This document shows, in pieces, positions 35,157 through 46,100 of a stretch of 64,000 nt of DNA; the first letter of the stretch is position 1; every line of letters begins with the position of its first letter. Under the pieces are notes generated by a model, which was not told the DNA's origin, searched no databases, and saw nothing but the letters and a program-made list of their open reading frames with translations. The stretch comes from an uncultured Bacteroidales bacterium (lineage in GTDB: Bacteria > Bacteroidota > Bacteroidia > Bacteroidales > F082). The stretch lies in contig CAJOHD010000010.1 in assembly GCA_905234275.1 (NCBI GenBank), positions 1 to 64,000 of the forward strand. The letters run 5' to 3'. Position numbers and translations under genes: made by a program.

Positions 35157-38100
35157 TCTGCGTCCTCCTCATTGTTTTGTTCATCTTTTTCGATTGCCGC
35201 AAGCTTCTGCTGAGCGAGCTCTCTCGGTTCACCTCCCGGATAGTTGTCAATGATGCTATGCAACGTCGCTTTTGCCTGGAAAACATTGCCCTTCGCGACA
35301 TACACATCACTCAGGGTGACGAACGACATCGCCACGTAATAGCTGTAACTGCTGAAGTTGTCAGAGATGTAAAACACTCTGTTTTCAGTCTCGTCGAGGT
35401 TGCCGAGCTTATAGTTGGCGAGCACCACATGATATGCTGCCTCAGCACCCATCTCACTTCTGTCTTTCTTCGAGCACTCCTGGAGTTTTGGCAGTGCCGC
35501 CGAATAGCTCTGTTTCTTATATAGCGACATTCCCACGATGTAATTCGCAAAGTTTTTCTTGTTCTGGCCGATATCCTGCATCGCTGCGAGCTCATTGCCT
35601 TTCTCAATGGCAGTATCGTAATCCTCCAGTTTATAGCTGCATTCCATAACACCCTCGACAGCCTGCATCTTGACTTTCTCGTTCTCTGTTATATTCAGCA
35701 GTCTTTCGTAATAATTCTTGGCTTCAGCGTAATTTCCTGAGGCTTTATCCATGCTTGCCAGCTTCAGCAAGGCGTTGTCGGTGTAGTCGTTGTCTGGCTG
35801 CGAGATGATATATTCAAGATATGGTCTCGTCTCATTGCCGCGACCTAATTTCTCCAACGAAGTCAGTCCGTAGTAATTGATTTTCAACATGTAAGCACCG
35901 TTCGGGAACTGCTCGATATATTGGTTAACAGCCCTAAGTGCGTTCTCATACTGATTTTGCTGGAAGAAATTCTCCGCTGTTGCAAACGAAATCGAGTCTT
36001 GCTCCGTCACACTTGTCGCGATGCCTTTCCCTTCGGTATATCTGTAGAACTCAGAGGTTCTATTCTGCTCCATGTAGATATTTCTCATGATGTTGAGCGC
36101 CTCACGCGATTCCTCGGTGTTCGGGTAGTTGTCAACAACTTGTTTAAGAGCTGTCAGAGCGTTATCGTATTGATTATTATTGTAATACAACATTCCAATC
36201 TTCATCTGACCCTGACGTGCATACACCGACCTCGGGCGTTCCTTCACCAGCTGACTGAATTTAGCTATAGCCGAACGCTCATCACCGGTTCCAAGATGTG
36301 CCATACCTGCCTCATACAAAGCCCTGTCGTAGAACGAAGATGTTTTGTAACTGCTTGTCAAAGTGTTCATACTCTGCATTTTAGCATTCATATCGCCAAG
36401 CGCACCATATCCCATGCCTTTCTGGAACAAAGCGTAGTCGGCATTCTTTTTGTCAAGCTTCATGGCATTGTTATAAGCCACAATCGCCTTCTGATAGTTG
36501 CGCTCCATAAAATAGCAGTCGCCGATGCGCATCCAGGCATCCGACTCAAAGTCTTTGTCGCCCTTCGCCATGTTGAAGAAATAGTTGAAATTCTTAATGG
36601 CTGCTGGGAAATTGCCTTTATAATATGAGATATAGCCAAGGTTATAATATGCCAACGGCAGGCATTCCGACTGTCCGCTGCCGCTCGCCTTCAGGAAAGC
36701 TGAGTAATAATTCTCGGCATTTGTGTTCTCTTTTTTCTGAAGATAGCTGTCGGCGAGCCAATACAAAGCCTCAGCCCTCATCTTAGCGTCAGCATGTTTG
36801 TTGTTGACGGTTTTGTTGAGATAAGTCACGGCATTGTCATAATCCATAGCATTATAGTTTTCAATGCCGATGCTGTACGTCAGCTGGGCGTAAATCTTCT
36901 GCATCTCGGCGTTCATGTCAGGATATTTTTCCAAAGCTTTGATAGCTTTTTTATAATCCTTATTTTTGAGATACAGATGGATTATCATGTTCTGAGCCTC
37001 TTCTTTTCTTGGCGAATAAGGGTTTTTCTCGATGAAATCCTCGAGCTGTGTCACTGCCTCGTTGAATGGGTCAACACCGCTGATGAAACTCAGTTTCGCG
37101 TAGTTGAACAGCGCATCCTCGCTCATCTCATGGTCGAAATCGTCCTTATATGCAGTAAGATAAGCGCTTCTCGCAAATTTCTCCTGCTGAGTCTTCATAT
37201 AACACTGCGCCAGATAATATGATGCATATTGTGCAAGCGCGTCGTTGTTAATCTTCTTAGTGACGTTCTGGAAATTGGTGATGGCACCCTCAAAATCGTC
37301 GCCTTTCATCTTGCAGAAGCCCATGCGGAACTCCACCTCGCGAGGGAATGACTTACGTGTGGCACCACGTGCAATGTTGTAGTAATTCAAAGCCTTCTCG
37401 TAATCCTGCTGCTGATACCACGACTCCGCAATTATCAGTGCCAGTTCCACTTTTCGTTGACCTTGAGCGTTGTCAAGCACATTGTCGGCATCTGTAGTGA
37501 CCGAGGTGTAATTGCCATCGACAAAGTCGATTTGCATCATATAAAGCGGGATGACATCCTTATATTTTTGCGAGTTTTCAATCTTTTGGAAATGGAATCT
37601 CGCCTCGTCATATTTCTTCTTAACATATTGAATATGAGCGTAATAGTAACGCGCGTCGTCTTTGTAAGGGCTGTTCATGAATGCAGCTTTGTAAAACAGA
37701 GGCTCTGCCTTGTCAATATCGTTAGTCTGATAGTATGCCAGGCCTTTCTTGAAATAGAACTCGGCCTTTTCATCTTCTGTAAGGCATTCATCATCAATGC
37801 CTTCGTATATCTTTATCGCGTCACGGTATTTCTTGTTTTTGAAAAGCATATTAGCGTACATGAAGTCGGCTTTTGTGGCGAAGGTGCTTGTCGGGTTTTC
37901 CTTTGAGAAAAGCATGAGCTGCTGTTCGCCGGCGCCCATATATGAAGAGCATGCCGCCTCGTAGAACTTGGCTTCCACGGTCTTTTGTTGGTTCTGTCCT
38001 TCAGTCAGCTCGAGATATTTGTGAAAAAGTTCCGCTGCTGATGCGAAGTTCTGGTTGTCGAACAGCGTCTTAGCCTCTTGGAACACCGATTCCGGCTCAT

Positions 38101-38188
38101 ATTCCTCAGTTCTCTTCTGCGCTGATACTGAGGCGGTTACGGCAAATATCAATATAATTAAAGCAAATATTTTTCCGTCTTTCAACAT
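35153..38188 (-). CDS. Large secreted TPR-repeat protein
   Basis: 1011 residues with signal peptide (MLKDGKIFALIILIFAVTASVSAQ). Nearly the whole mature part is TPR units, e.g. FASAAELFHKYLELTEG, YQQQDYEKALNYYNIARGAT and LGNLDETENRVFYISDNF, about 20 or more repeats. It probably lies in the periplasm or on the outer-membrane inner face as a scaffold. Its stop overlaps the start of the barrel gene, so both are coupled. It ends with an acidic tail (KDEQNNEEDAE). No enzyme motif seen. Confidence 0.85.
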   Translation of the reverse strand: MLKDGKIFALIILIFAVTASVSAQKRTEEYEPESVFQEAKTLFDNQNFASAAELFHKYLELTEGQNQQKTVEAKFYEAACSSYMGAGEQQLMLFSKENPTSTFATKADFMYANMLFKNKKYRDAIKIYEGIDDECLTEDEKAEFYFKKGLAYYQTNDIDKAEPLFYKAAFMNSPYKDDARYYYAHIQYVKKKYDEARFHFQKIENSQKYKDVIPLYMMQIDFVDGNYTSVTTDADNVLDNAQGQRKVELALIIAESWYQQQDYEKALNYYNIARGATRKSFPREVEFRMGFCKMKGDDFEGAITNFQNVTKKINNDALAQYASYYLAQCYMKTQQEKFARSAYLTAYKDDFDHEMSEDALFNYAKLSFISGVDPFNEAVTQLEDFIEKNPYSPRKEEAQNMIIHLYLKNKDYKKAIKALEKYPDMNAEMQKIYAQLTYSIGIENYNAMDYDNAVTYLNKTVNNKHADAKMRAEALYWLADSYLQKKENTNAENYYSAFLKASGSGQSECLPLAYYNLGYISYYKGNFPAAIKNFNYFFNMAKGDKDFESDAWMRIGDCYFMERNYQKAIVAYNNAMKLDKKNADYALFQKGMGYGALGDMNAKMQSMNTLTSSYKTSSFYDRALYEAGMAHLGTGDERSAIAKFSQLVKERPRSVYARQGQMKIGMLYYNNNQYDNALTALKQVVDNYPNTEESREALNIMRNIYMEQNRTSEFYRYTEGKGIATSVTEQDSISFATAENFFQQNQYENALRAVNQYIEQFPNGAYMLKINYYGLTSLEKLGRGNETRPYLEYIISQPDNDYTDNALLKLASMDKASGNYAEAKNYYERLLNITENEKVKMQAVEGVMECSYKLEDYDTAIEKGNELAAMQDIGQNKKNFANYIVGMSLYKKQSYSAALPKLQECSKKDRSEMGAEAAYHVVLANYKLGNLDETENRVFYISDNFSSYSYYVAMSFVTLSDVYVAKGNVFQAKATLHSIIDNYPGGEPRELAQQKLAAIEKDEQNNEEDAE

Positions 38189-38255
38189 AAAGAATAATTT
38201 TTTGCGAATTTACGAAAATAAAACGAGATTTTGTCATTTTTATTATAAAAATTTT

Positions 38256-38283
38256 GCCTCTGGATTCCGAAAAATCCAAAGGC
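38256..38283 (-). terminator. Terminator of RNase P RNA gene
   Basis: Stem GCCTTTGGATT/AATCCAGAGGC on the minus strand followed by AAAATTTTTAT. Confidence 0.65.
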
Positions 38284-38287
38284 AAAA

Positions 38288-38640
38288 GAAAGGCATAAGC
38301 GGGATTCTGTATCCATAAAATGGATGATTGTCATTTCTCTAATCCTGACGTCGCCATCAGGCTTTAGCAACCTACCCTCCCGGCTCGGACGAGCAGCCCT
38401 CAATCGCCGGTATATTTGGTCTTGCAGCCCATAAGGTTTACCTCCGCCGCGCGTCACCGCGCGGCGGCGTGAGCTCTTACCTCACGTTTTCACCCTTACC
38501 CTTCGACAAGCTCAGGGCGGTAATTTTCTGTGGCACTTGCTGTCGTCGTCTCCGACGCCTTCCCGTTAGGAAGTATGGTGCTCTGCGCTGTCCCGACTTT
38601 CCTCACGCTGACTTACGCCAGCCCGCGACAATCGCCTTTC
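38288..38640 (-). ncRNA. rnpB: RNase P RNA (bacterial type A)
   Basis: About 353 nt. Conserved cores on the minus strand: GAGGAAAGTCGGGAC near the 5' end, CCACAGAAAATTACCG, GGTAAGGGTGAAAACGTGAG followed by GTAAGAGCTCACG, AGGTAAACC, and GAATCCCGCTTATG at the 3' end. P1 is formed by GAAAGGC at the 5' end with GCCTTTC at the 3' end, which sets both borders. A strong CCGCCGCGCG/CGCGCGGCGG hairpin is inside. The RNA processes tRNA 5' ends with RnpA. One internal hairpin is a CCCTTCGACAAGCTCAGGG-type palindrome (38499-38517). Confidence 0.95.
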
Positions 38641-38646
38641 AAGCTG

Positions 38647-38654
38647 CAAAATTA
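38647..38654 (-). promoter_or_regulatory. -7 promoter element of rnpB
   Basis: TAATTTTG on the minus strand, 6 bp before the expected 5' end of the RNA. Confidence 0.6.
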
Positions 38655-38659
38655 CAAAA

Positions 38660-38818
38660 TTTTTTAGTTGATAGTTTAAAGTTTAGAGTTTAAAGTAGTT
38701 TTTTAGTTAAAAGTTTTAGTTTAAAAGTATTAAAAAAGGAAGCCGTAGCTTTCCATAAACTAAAAAACTTTCAACTTTACACTGTCAACTACTCTAAACT
38801 TTACACTCTAAACTCTAC
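38660..38818. repeat. AGTTTAAAGTTTAGAG-word spacer with inverted arms
   Basis: Words such as TTTAGAGTTTAAAG on the left and their complements (CTCTAAACTTTACAC, CTCTAAACTC) on the right fill the gap between rnpB and the beta-CASP gene. A small AAGCCGTAGCTT hairpin is in the middle. No gene seen here; the rest of the 38189-38814 gap is rnpB and its terminator. Confidence 0.55.
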
Positions 38819-40218
38819 ACTTTAAAAGTCTCTCCCGGTTCCGGAATCACTATATCCTTAAACCCGTTGTTTTTCTTGAGATACGCAGCATATTTCTCCT
38901 GCACATTCTTCTCTCCATGCACGATAAACACCTTCTTCAACTTATCAGGATTCTGGCATTTCAGATATTCCGCCATCTCGCTGTAGTCGCCGTGACCACT
39001 GAATGCGTCTATATCGTAAACCTCAGCATTTACATGATGAGGCATGCCAAAGATAGAGATGTCCTTCTCCCCTGCCACGATGCGGGCTCCAAGTGTAGTC
39101 GGCGCACAGTATCCCACCGAAAGCACCGAGTTCTTCGGGTTGTCGATGTTGTTCGCCAAATGATGCTTCACTCGTCCAGCCTCCATCATGCCCGATGCCG
39201 AGATGATGATGCACGGCTCCTTGGTCTCGTTCAACGCTTTGCTTCTTTCTACACTGGTGATGTAATGCAGACTGTTGAATCCAAACGGGTCGTCGTCGGT
39301 TTCCAACACCTTAGCCACATCTTTGTTGAACTGTTCGAGGTGCAATCTGAAGATCAGTGTAGCATTGGTAGCCAGCGGACTATCGACATAAACCGGGATC
39401 TTCGGTAACTTACCCTCATTATAGAAGTTGTTCAGAATATACACTATCTCCTGCGTTCTTCCAATGGCAAACGAAGGTATAATCAACTTGCCTTTCTTCT
39501 CGACGCAGGTGTGCTTGATAATCTCCAAAAGCTTATCTTCTGCTCCTTCTTTCTTCTCGTGAAGCCTATCGCCGTAGGTACTCTCCGTGATAAGATAATT
39601 GCATTGCGGGAACGCGTTCGGAGCCTTGAGCAGATAGCTGTTGTAACGTCCGATATCGCCCGTGTATCCTATCTGTGTGATATGTCCGTTTTCGTCAATT
39701 CTGATGGTGGCACAGGCACTGCCGAGCATATGACCGGTGTTGTAAAACTTTACGCTGATGTTGTTGTCGATGTAAAAACGACGGTTCACATCAGTGGTGA
39801 TGAACAGCTCCATACACGCACGAGCGTCTTTCTCCGTGTAAATCGGCTCCACACGTTTCAAGCCTTGACGCGAACGTTTTTTGTTAAACCAATGGGTATC
39901 ATTCTCTTGTATGAAACCGCTATCTGGAAGCATTATAGAGCACAGCTCGCGAGTCGCCGGAGTGCATATCACCGAACCACGGAATCCTTTCTTATAGAAA
40001 TAAGGTATCAGTCCCGAATGGTCGATATGCGCATGAGTCAAAATGATACAGTCAATTTCCGATGGCTCAACCATAGTGTTGCGGTTCATGGCATCGGTCT
40101 CCAAGCCTTTACCCTGAAACATTCCGCAATCCAACAGAATTTTCTTGCCTTTTTCGGTGACTATCAAATGCTTACTGCCTGTCACCTCACGCGCTGCGCC
40201 TATAAACTTGATTTTCAT
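38815..40218 (-). CDS. Metallo-beta-lactamase/beta-CASP family RNA hydrolase
   Basis: 467 residues, no signal peptide. Metal site HAHIDHSG (62-69, HxHxDH), further motifs DCGMFQGKG, NTGHMLGSACA, TESTYGDRLH, the beta-CASP part VYVDSPLATNATLIF and IIISASGMMEAGRVKHH, and the final RMMBL-type SGHGDY and FIVHGE. Relatives of CPSF73 and bacterial beta-CASP nucleases cleave RNA; the exact target is unknown. Its ATG overlaps the TAA of the upstream C25 peptidase gene by 1 bp (TAATG), so coupling with a secreted protease is odd but clear. Confidence 0.92.
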   Translation of the reverse strand: MKIKFIGAAREVTGSKHLIVTEKGKKILLDCGMFQGKGLETDAMNRNTMVEPSEIDCIILTHAHIDHSGLIPYFYKKGFRGSVICTPATRELCSIMLPDSGFIQENDTHWFNKKRSRQGLKRVEPIYTEKDARACMELFITTDVNRRFYIDNNISVKFYNTGHMLGSACATIRIDENGHITQIGYTGDIGRYNSYLLKAPNAFPQCNYLITESTYGDRLHEKKEGAEDKLLEIIKHTCVEKKGKLIIPSFAIGRTQEIVYILNNFYNEGKLPKIPVYVDSPLATNATLIFRLHLEQFNKDVAKVLETDDDPFGFNSLHYITSVERSKALNETKEPCIIISASGMMEAGRVKHHLANNIDNPKNSVLSVGYCAPTTLGARIVAGEKDISIFGMPHHVNAEVYDIDAFSGHGDYSEMAEYLKCQNPDKLKKVFIVHGEKNVQEKYAAYLKKNNGFKDIVIPEPGETFKV

Positions 40219-43043
40219 TATCTTAAAACATTGATTCTCTTTAACACATTGCCGTTTTCAGTCATGATATTTATGAGATACATTCCATTTTCAAACGTGC
40301 TCATATCAATCATAACCTCATCAGCATCAACATTTTGTGTCATCACAACCTGACCCATCATATTGACAACCGACACCTGTTGCATTGCCTCGGCTTTGAT
40401 ATTAACCATTCCTGAAGTCGGATTCGGGTATACCATGACATTATTGGTTAAATCTTCGTTAACTTCAGTATAGTCAATAACTTCCACTTCAATCTGGACA
40501 TAGTCCGACTCGCAGTCATTCTGATAGAAAGCTTTGATTCTGTAGAAATACAGACCTGCTTCATCCACTGCGTCATCACATTCATAATGATTTATCGACG
40601 GAGTGTTGACAATTCGCTTAACTAACTTATAGTCAAGGTCATTATCGCTTCTATACACCTCAAATCTGTCGAGATCGTATTCATAATTGACTTTATCCCA
40701 TGCCAGATGTGCACCAAACTCGCCTCCTTCATAATAGTTGCGACCCATAAAATGAGATGGTGTTGGGCAAGTCACAGGCTGCGGCTCGTTAACCGTCACC
40801 ATCACGTCAGCCGAAGCGGTGCTTGTGCCGTCATCCACCGTGACCATATAAACTATAATGCCAGTTTCCGTCGGAGTGGCTGTAGTTGTCGAAGCTGTCG
40901 GATCTGCCACCGTCTCGCTTGGAGTCCACTCGTAGGTGTAGTTTCCTGTTCCTCCTGAAGCATTTGCTGTCAGTGTCACCGACTCGCCAATCTCAATAGT
41001 CTCCGGCTCTGCAAAAGCGATAACCAGCAACGGGGTCATGCCTCCGTCGGTGATTTCTATTGCCTTGGTGTATGTTTTCTTGTTGTATCCGAACACTGAC
41101 AAAGTGGCCGTACCTGTTGTGTTTGGTGCTTCAAATGATATCTCAGCGCTACCATTGACGATCTCAGCCGAGCCAAGGATTTCACCATTGAACGTCAAAG
41201 TTGCCAAAGCGCCGTCGCCATTCGTAGCATTAACCACAAATGTTGTCTGTGTACGTGCCATGCTGTTGTCACACGAAACGCCCATATTTGCAGGGACAGC
41301 ATTTCTCAGCGTCAATGTCGGGTCGCCAAACAAAATCCAGTTATTGTATGTTCCTTTGTTTGCATTCTGATTAGCTCCCAAATCCAAAACTCTCATGTTT
41401 CCATCGATTGAGACACCACCCATTGTGCGCTTGATGTTGTTACTTTTTGATTCCACAAGGATATCAATCATCTCGTCCTGACCGTACATCGGCGGCTGCC
41501 ATGGCTGTGAGATATAAGAAAACATTCCACCGATAGCACCTGTCGGGTTACCTGTGCTGTTGTTAGTGGCACGCATCCAAGCCTCAGCAAAACATGGTCC
41601 GCTATGGTCATATTTTCCATTAAGGCAAGCAACTGAAATGATATATGGCAACTTGTAATCGTTAGTCAATGCATTGACATGTGAGTTGCTGTAGCTGAAC
41701 ACACCCCACAAAGTGATGTTTCCATGATTACAATAGTTGATAATGCTAACACCTTCATTGATATGCTGACTGACTGTTGTAGCATTTGCTGTAACACCTG
41801 TAACGCCCTGATAATCACGATGCACTTCGGTATAATTGTAATCTAACAAATCATCTCTGATAAGATCGATGTGCTGATAATCTGCCTCACCATAATGACC
41901 GCCGCCAGCACCTTCATTTTTGCTGACACCCTCTCCTACTGTAAGCCAGGTTGCTGTCTCATCCAAATCACGTTCGTAATTCAACACCTTGTTGACATGA
42001 TTTGTCACCTGATCAACAGTCTCGCAGCAGAAACGACCCACAATCACCTCGTTGTAATAGTCGTTGCCAGCCAGCTGACCGTATTGCAAATCGCCATAGC
42101 CAGAATAATTCTGATTACCAGAGCCTGCCGAGATATAAACTCCAGGAATCTGCGCCACATCACCAACAAGCAAAATATCAGTTAAATTTGGATGTGAGGC
42201 ATAATATGTAGCTAAATATGATTGAATTGCAGATGCTGTATTACCTGTCACACTTGTTCCGACCATGGTTGTCGGACGACCGATCTGCTTCTTCCAAGCC
42301 ACAAAAGGTTCCATAGCCGTCATGAAAGCGTCATGGCAGATGATGAGCAGCTCACCGTTTTCCCCAATAGCGGTGTATCTATTCATCGACTCTGCGTAAT
42401 TGATGTAACGGCTTTCGTAAATCTTGTTGAACTCAGGGTCAATACTGATTGATTTTGAACGATTTTCAACAATATTTCTATTATCGACACCGACTTTCAC
42501 CATCTTCAAGGTGAAATGTGTATAAACTCTGAGTGTCTTAGTCACAGCATTATATAAATAAGGTGTGACGATCATATTCTGTCCTCTCACATCACGATGG
42601 ATATAAGGTTCATCGAGCTTGGCGATCTCGTTCGGGAAGAATGCATCTTGCTGATACATAGCGCCATACGTATATGGCACATCATCAGGGTCGATGCTTC
42701 TTGGGAAGTCGCCCTTTGAAGGTGCCACCACGATGTTTTCATAGTCGACATATTGGGTATCGACAACCTCCACGCTCATCAAGGCATCGTCACCGATGAT
42801 TGCCGGGATCACGAAGCTCGGCACATTAGGCTCACCTGCCTGTGCCAATTGCATCATCTTGTTGTTTGTGATAACAAAAGCGTCACCTTGCGGTGTCACG
42901 ACGGCATTCTTAACGTAACCGTCAACATTGATTTCAACTTTGATTTCATTTTCTGATGATGAAACCAGACGCTGATTCCATCCTTGTGCCATTGCAAATT
43001 GCAGGCAGATAAGGGTAATTGCTAATAAGAATAGTTTTCTCAT
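40218..43043 (-). CDS. C25 (gingipain-like) cysteine peptidase with T9SS sorting domain, copy 1
   Basis: 941 residues from MRKLFLLAITLICLQFAMAQ. Order: signal peptide, gingipain-type propeptide (about 25-215), C25 catalytic domain with IINYCNHGNITLW (His440) and ISVACLNGKYD (Cys473), an Ig-like part, a PKD-like domain (ASGGTGNYTYEWTPSETVA), an Fn3-like domain (LAWDKVNYEYDLDRFEVY) and a type A type IX sorting domain (VYPNPTSGMVNIKAEAM ... LKRINVLR). It is expected to be exported by the type IX system to the surface. Substrate specificity cannot be read. Confidence 0.9.
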   Translation of the reverse strand: MRKLFLLAITLICLQFAMAQGWNQRLVSSSENEIKVEINVDGYVKNAVVTPQGDAFVITNNKMMQLAQAGEPNVPSFVIPAIIGDDALMSVEVVDTQYVDYENIVVAPSKGDFPRSIDPDDVPYTYGAMYQQDAFFPNEIAKLDEPYIHRDVRGQNMIVTPYLYNAVTKTLRVYTHFTLKMVKVGVDNRNIVENRSKSISIDPEFNKIYESRYINYAESMNRYTAIGENGELLIICHDAFMTAMEPFVAWKKQIGRPTTMVGTSVTGNTASAIQSYLATYYASHPNLTDILLVGDVAQIPGVYISAGSGNQNYSGYGDLQYGQLAGNDYYNEVIVGRFCCETVDQVTNHVNKVLNYERDLDETATWLTVGEGVSKNEGAGGGHYGEADYQHIDLIRDDLLDYNYTEVHRDYQGVTGVTANATTVSQHINEGVSIINYCNHGNITLWGVFSYSNSHVNALTNDYKLPYIISVACLNGKYDHSGPCFAEAWMRATNNSTGNPTGAIGGMFSYISQPWQPPMYGQDEMIDILVESKSNNIKRTMGGVSIDGNMRVLDLGANQNANKGTYNNWILFGDPTLTLRNAVPANMGVSCDNSMARTQTTFVVNATNGDGALATLTFNGEILGSAEIVNGSAEISFEAPNTTGTATLSVFGYNKKTYTKAIEITDGGMTPLLVIAFAEPETIEIGESVTLTANASGGTGNYTYEWTPSETVADPTASTTTATPTETGIIVYMVTVDDGTSTASADVMVTVNEPQPVTCPTPSHFMGRNYYEGGEFGAHLAWDKVNYEYDLDRFEVYRSDNDLDYKLVKRIVNTPSINHYECDDAVDEAGLYFYRIKAFYQNDCESDYVQIEVEVIDYTEVNEDLTNNVMVYPNPTSGMVNIKAEAMQQVSVVNMMGQVVMTQNVDADEVMIDMSTFENGMYLINIMTENGNVLKRINVLR

Positions 43044-43066
43044 GGTTATATGTATAATATTTTTTG

Positions 43067-43074
43067 CAAATATA
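43067..43074 (-). promoter_or_regulatory. -7 promoter element of C25 peptidase 1
   Basis: TATATTTG on the minus strand, 23 bp before the ATG at 43043. Confidence 0.55.
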
Positions 43075-43080
43075 AACAAA

Positions 43081-43108
43081 AAAAGGACGCCGACAACCGA
43101 CGCCCTTT
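43081..43108 (-). terminator. Terminator of C25 peptidase 2
   Basis: On the minus strand AAAGGGCGTCGG-TTG-TCGGCGTCCTTT, a 12-bp stem with G-U pairs, runs into a T-stretch. Similar in sequence to the terminator at 46771-46795. Confidence 0.75.
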
Positions 43109-43129
43109 ACTTTTTTTCAAAAATGTCGT

Positions 43130-46100
43130 TTACTTGATGACGACTTTCTCAATCTGTGCGTTGCCATTGGCGATAACTTTCAAGAAGTAAACACCATTGT
43201 TCAAATCGCTCACGTTGAGTTCTGCATTGCCGTTAGCAACGCCGCTCATCACCATCTGACCGACACTGTTGATCAGCTGATACTCAAATGCTGCGTTAGC
43301 TTTGACGTTCAACACGCTTTCTGCTGGGTTAGGATAAACTCCGAACACGACTTCGTTCTCTTCAACACCTGTGAAATCGACTGTAACGAATTCTGAAACA
43401 GGAGCTGACATTGAACCAGCTGCGTTGACAGCATACACTGAATATTTGTATGTGCCGCTCTCATTGACAACATCGTTGAATGCTGTCTCTGTAACAGTAC
43501 CGATATTCTCACCGTTACGTTTCACAACGTATGATGTAGCATCAGCTGATGCTGTCCATGTCAATGCCACATCGTGTCCGTCAACTGATGCCACGAGGTC
43601 TGTAGCTGGATCGATGAATGTGAGGACATTTGTTGGTGGGAACAAGATATCGTCAATCCATGCGCAGTCTGAACCACTGTTCACTGAGCTGTCTTTGTGA
43701 TACTCCCACTTGAATGTGTGCTGACCCACTGTCACAGGCTGTGAGAACTGTGTCCAGTCAACTGTACCTGACCATTCACCTTTCTGTTGGTTGTCCATGT
43801 AGAAACGAAGTTTATCATAGTTTTGCTCTGATGAAACTTTATACATGAATGTCAAGTTACCAGCTGCCACGACATTGACTGTCAATGTAGCACTATAATC
43901 TGAGTTAGACTGACCTTCGTTCATTGATTTTGCGCACTTTGTACCCTTGACACCGCCGCTGACGATTGTCCATGAGTTTGTCTGGCTGAATGTCCAATCA
44001 TTGCTGAATGTACCTGACTCAAAGTCTTCCATGATAGCGCCATAGCTCAACACGAAGATGTCTGAAATATCGAAGAGACCTGTTGTGAAGTCGTAAGCAA
44101 CCTCAAAAGTTGTACCTGGCTCAACGCTTGAATCAACAGTGTAATTCACTGACAATGGAAGTGATTGACCTGCCTCAACAACATCTTCAGCAACCAAAAC
44201 TTCTGGATCAAACACGAGTTCTGGTGAGCAGCTTGTCATAGTCAATTGTCCGCCGACGAATGGTGCTGAACCGGTATTCTTGAATGAGAATGCCACTGCA
44301 TTGTCTTCTACATTCATAGCCTCCAAAACAACAACCGGAGCGTGGAGGTTCACCATAATCTTGCCAGTCCAAGTATCTGAACCGCTAGTCATTGTGACGT
44401 CAATCTGAGCCATTGCTCCATCAGGAACGTTTTCTGCGACTGCAAACTGGAAGCCTTCAACTGTTGCTGTTGCGCCAGCTGCGAGTGATGCGACTGTACC
44501 TGTTGCTGAAGTGATTGTGAGATAATCGCTCTCTGTTGAAAGTGCGACAGCAACATTGCTTGTTGTCTCAACACCAACGTTCTTCACCTCAACACTCATG
44601 TCGATTGTCTCGCCATAGTTAGCTGGAGCGCTCATTTGATAATCATTAACAGTGACGTAGGCGCCTTCTGCAGGAACAACCTCGATTGTGCCAATGTATG
44701 TCTCCTTGTTAAATCCAACGATAACGAGGTCTGCATCGCCGACATTTGACAAAGCTGGGAACTGCATTGTGCACTGACCATTGACGACTCTTTCTGAAGC
44801 AAGAATCTCACCGTTCAATGATAATGTTGCAATTGCGTAATCAGCGTCAACTGTAAGTTCAAGTTCTGTCATACCGAGCATCAACACTGATGGTGATGCT
44901 GTAACGTTCATTGCTGTAGGGATGTCTGTTCTGAACACTGCTGATGGATCACCGAAGAGAAGCCATGTGTTGAATGTCTGATATGAATCGCCTGGAGCCA
45001 TATCGAGGACGTACATACTTCCGTTCAATGAAGCGCCACCGATTGTGTGGTTGAATGGCTCGTTCTCGTGTCCTGTACGTCTGCACAAGATGTCAACCAT
45101 CTCATCCTGACCGTACATTGGTGGAATCCAAGGCTGTGAAACGAATGAGAACATACCTGCGACAGCACCTGTAGGAGCGCCGTTGTGGTTAGCGCGGAGC
45201 CATGATTCTGCGAAGCATGTGCCGACGTCGAACTTACCATTCAAGCAAGCCACTGACCAAACAACAGGAAGTTTATAATCGTTGGTCAAAGCTGCCACGT
45301 TGCTGGTGCTGTAGTTAGCAACACCCCATGAAGTCTCTGAACCGTGGTTGCAGTAGTTGATGATGCTGATACCTTCATTGGTTGTACCGCTGATGGTTGC
45401 AACGCTTGCGTCACCGCCTGAACCGCCGTGATGCTCTGTAACTACACCGTATGTGTATTCAAGGAGTTTGGTGCGGATATTGTCGATGTGCTGGTAGTCA
45501 TCCTCACCGTAGTGACCGCTACCTGCGCCATAGTAGCCGATACCCATACCTCTGTTACCCCATTCAACACCTGCCTGAACGTCACGCTCGTAGTAGATGG
45601 TCTTGAGAACCTGTAAGTCAGCGTCAGCAGAACTATTAACTGAGAAACGACCGACTAAAACCTCGAGGTAGTCATCATTACCTTCAAGCTTGCCGAGATA
45701 GTTGTCTGAATAGCATGTACCACCTGAACCTGAACCGTAGTTCTTAGGTGTGATATCATTGTATTCACCAACGAGAAGGACGAACTCAAGGTTATGTGAA
45801 GCATCGTTGTAGAAGTTCTGGACATAAGTCTTGATGCTTTCGATGTTGTTACCACCGGCTGTTGACACGCTCACCAATGTGGTTGGACGGCCAGACTTGT
45901 TCTTCCATTCAACCAATGGCTGCAAATTGCTCATGTACTGATCCGCGCAGATGATAAGCAACTCGCCATAGTCTTCATCGAAAGTGTATGTCTTGCTTGT
46001 CTCATTGAAGTTGATGAAACGCTGACCATACATAGCTTTCTGTTCCGGATCAACCTTGATGTTGTTGCTTCTGCGGGCCATCTTCTGGTTCACTCCATTA

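Noticed and set aside
38341..38640. A short protein gene in the rnpB region
   Set aside because: The conserved RNase P cores and P1 pairing account for this stretch; open frames there are incidental.
39511..40353. Open frame of 280 codons opposite the beta-CASP gene
   Set aside because: Antisense shadow crossing into the C25 peptidase gene; no start signal or recognisable motif.
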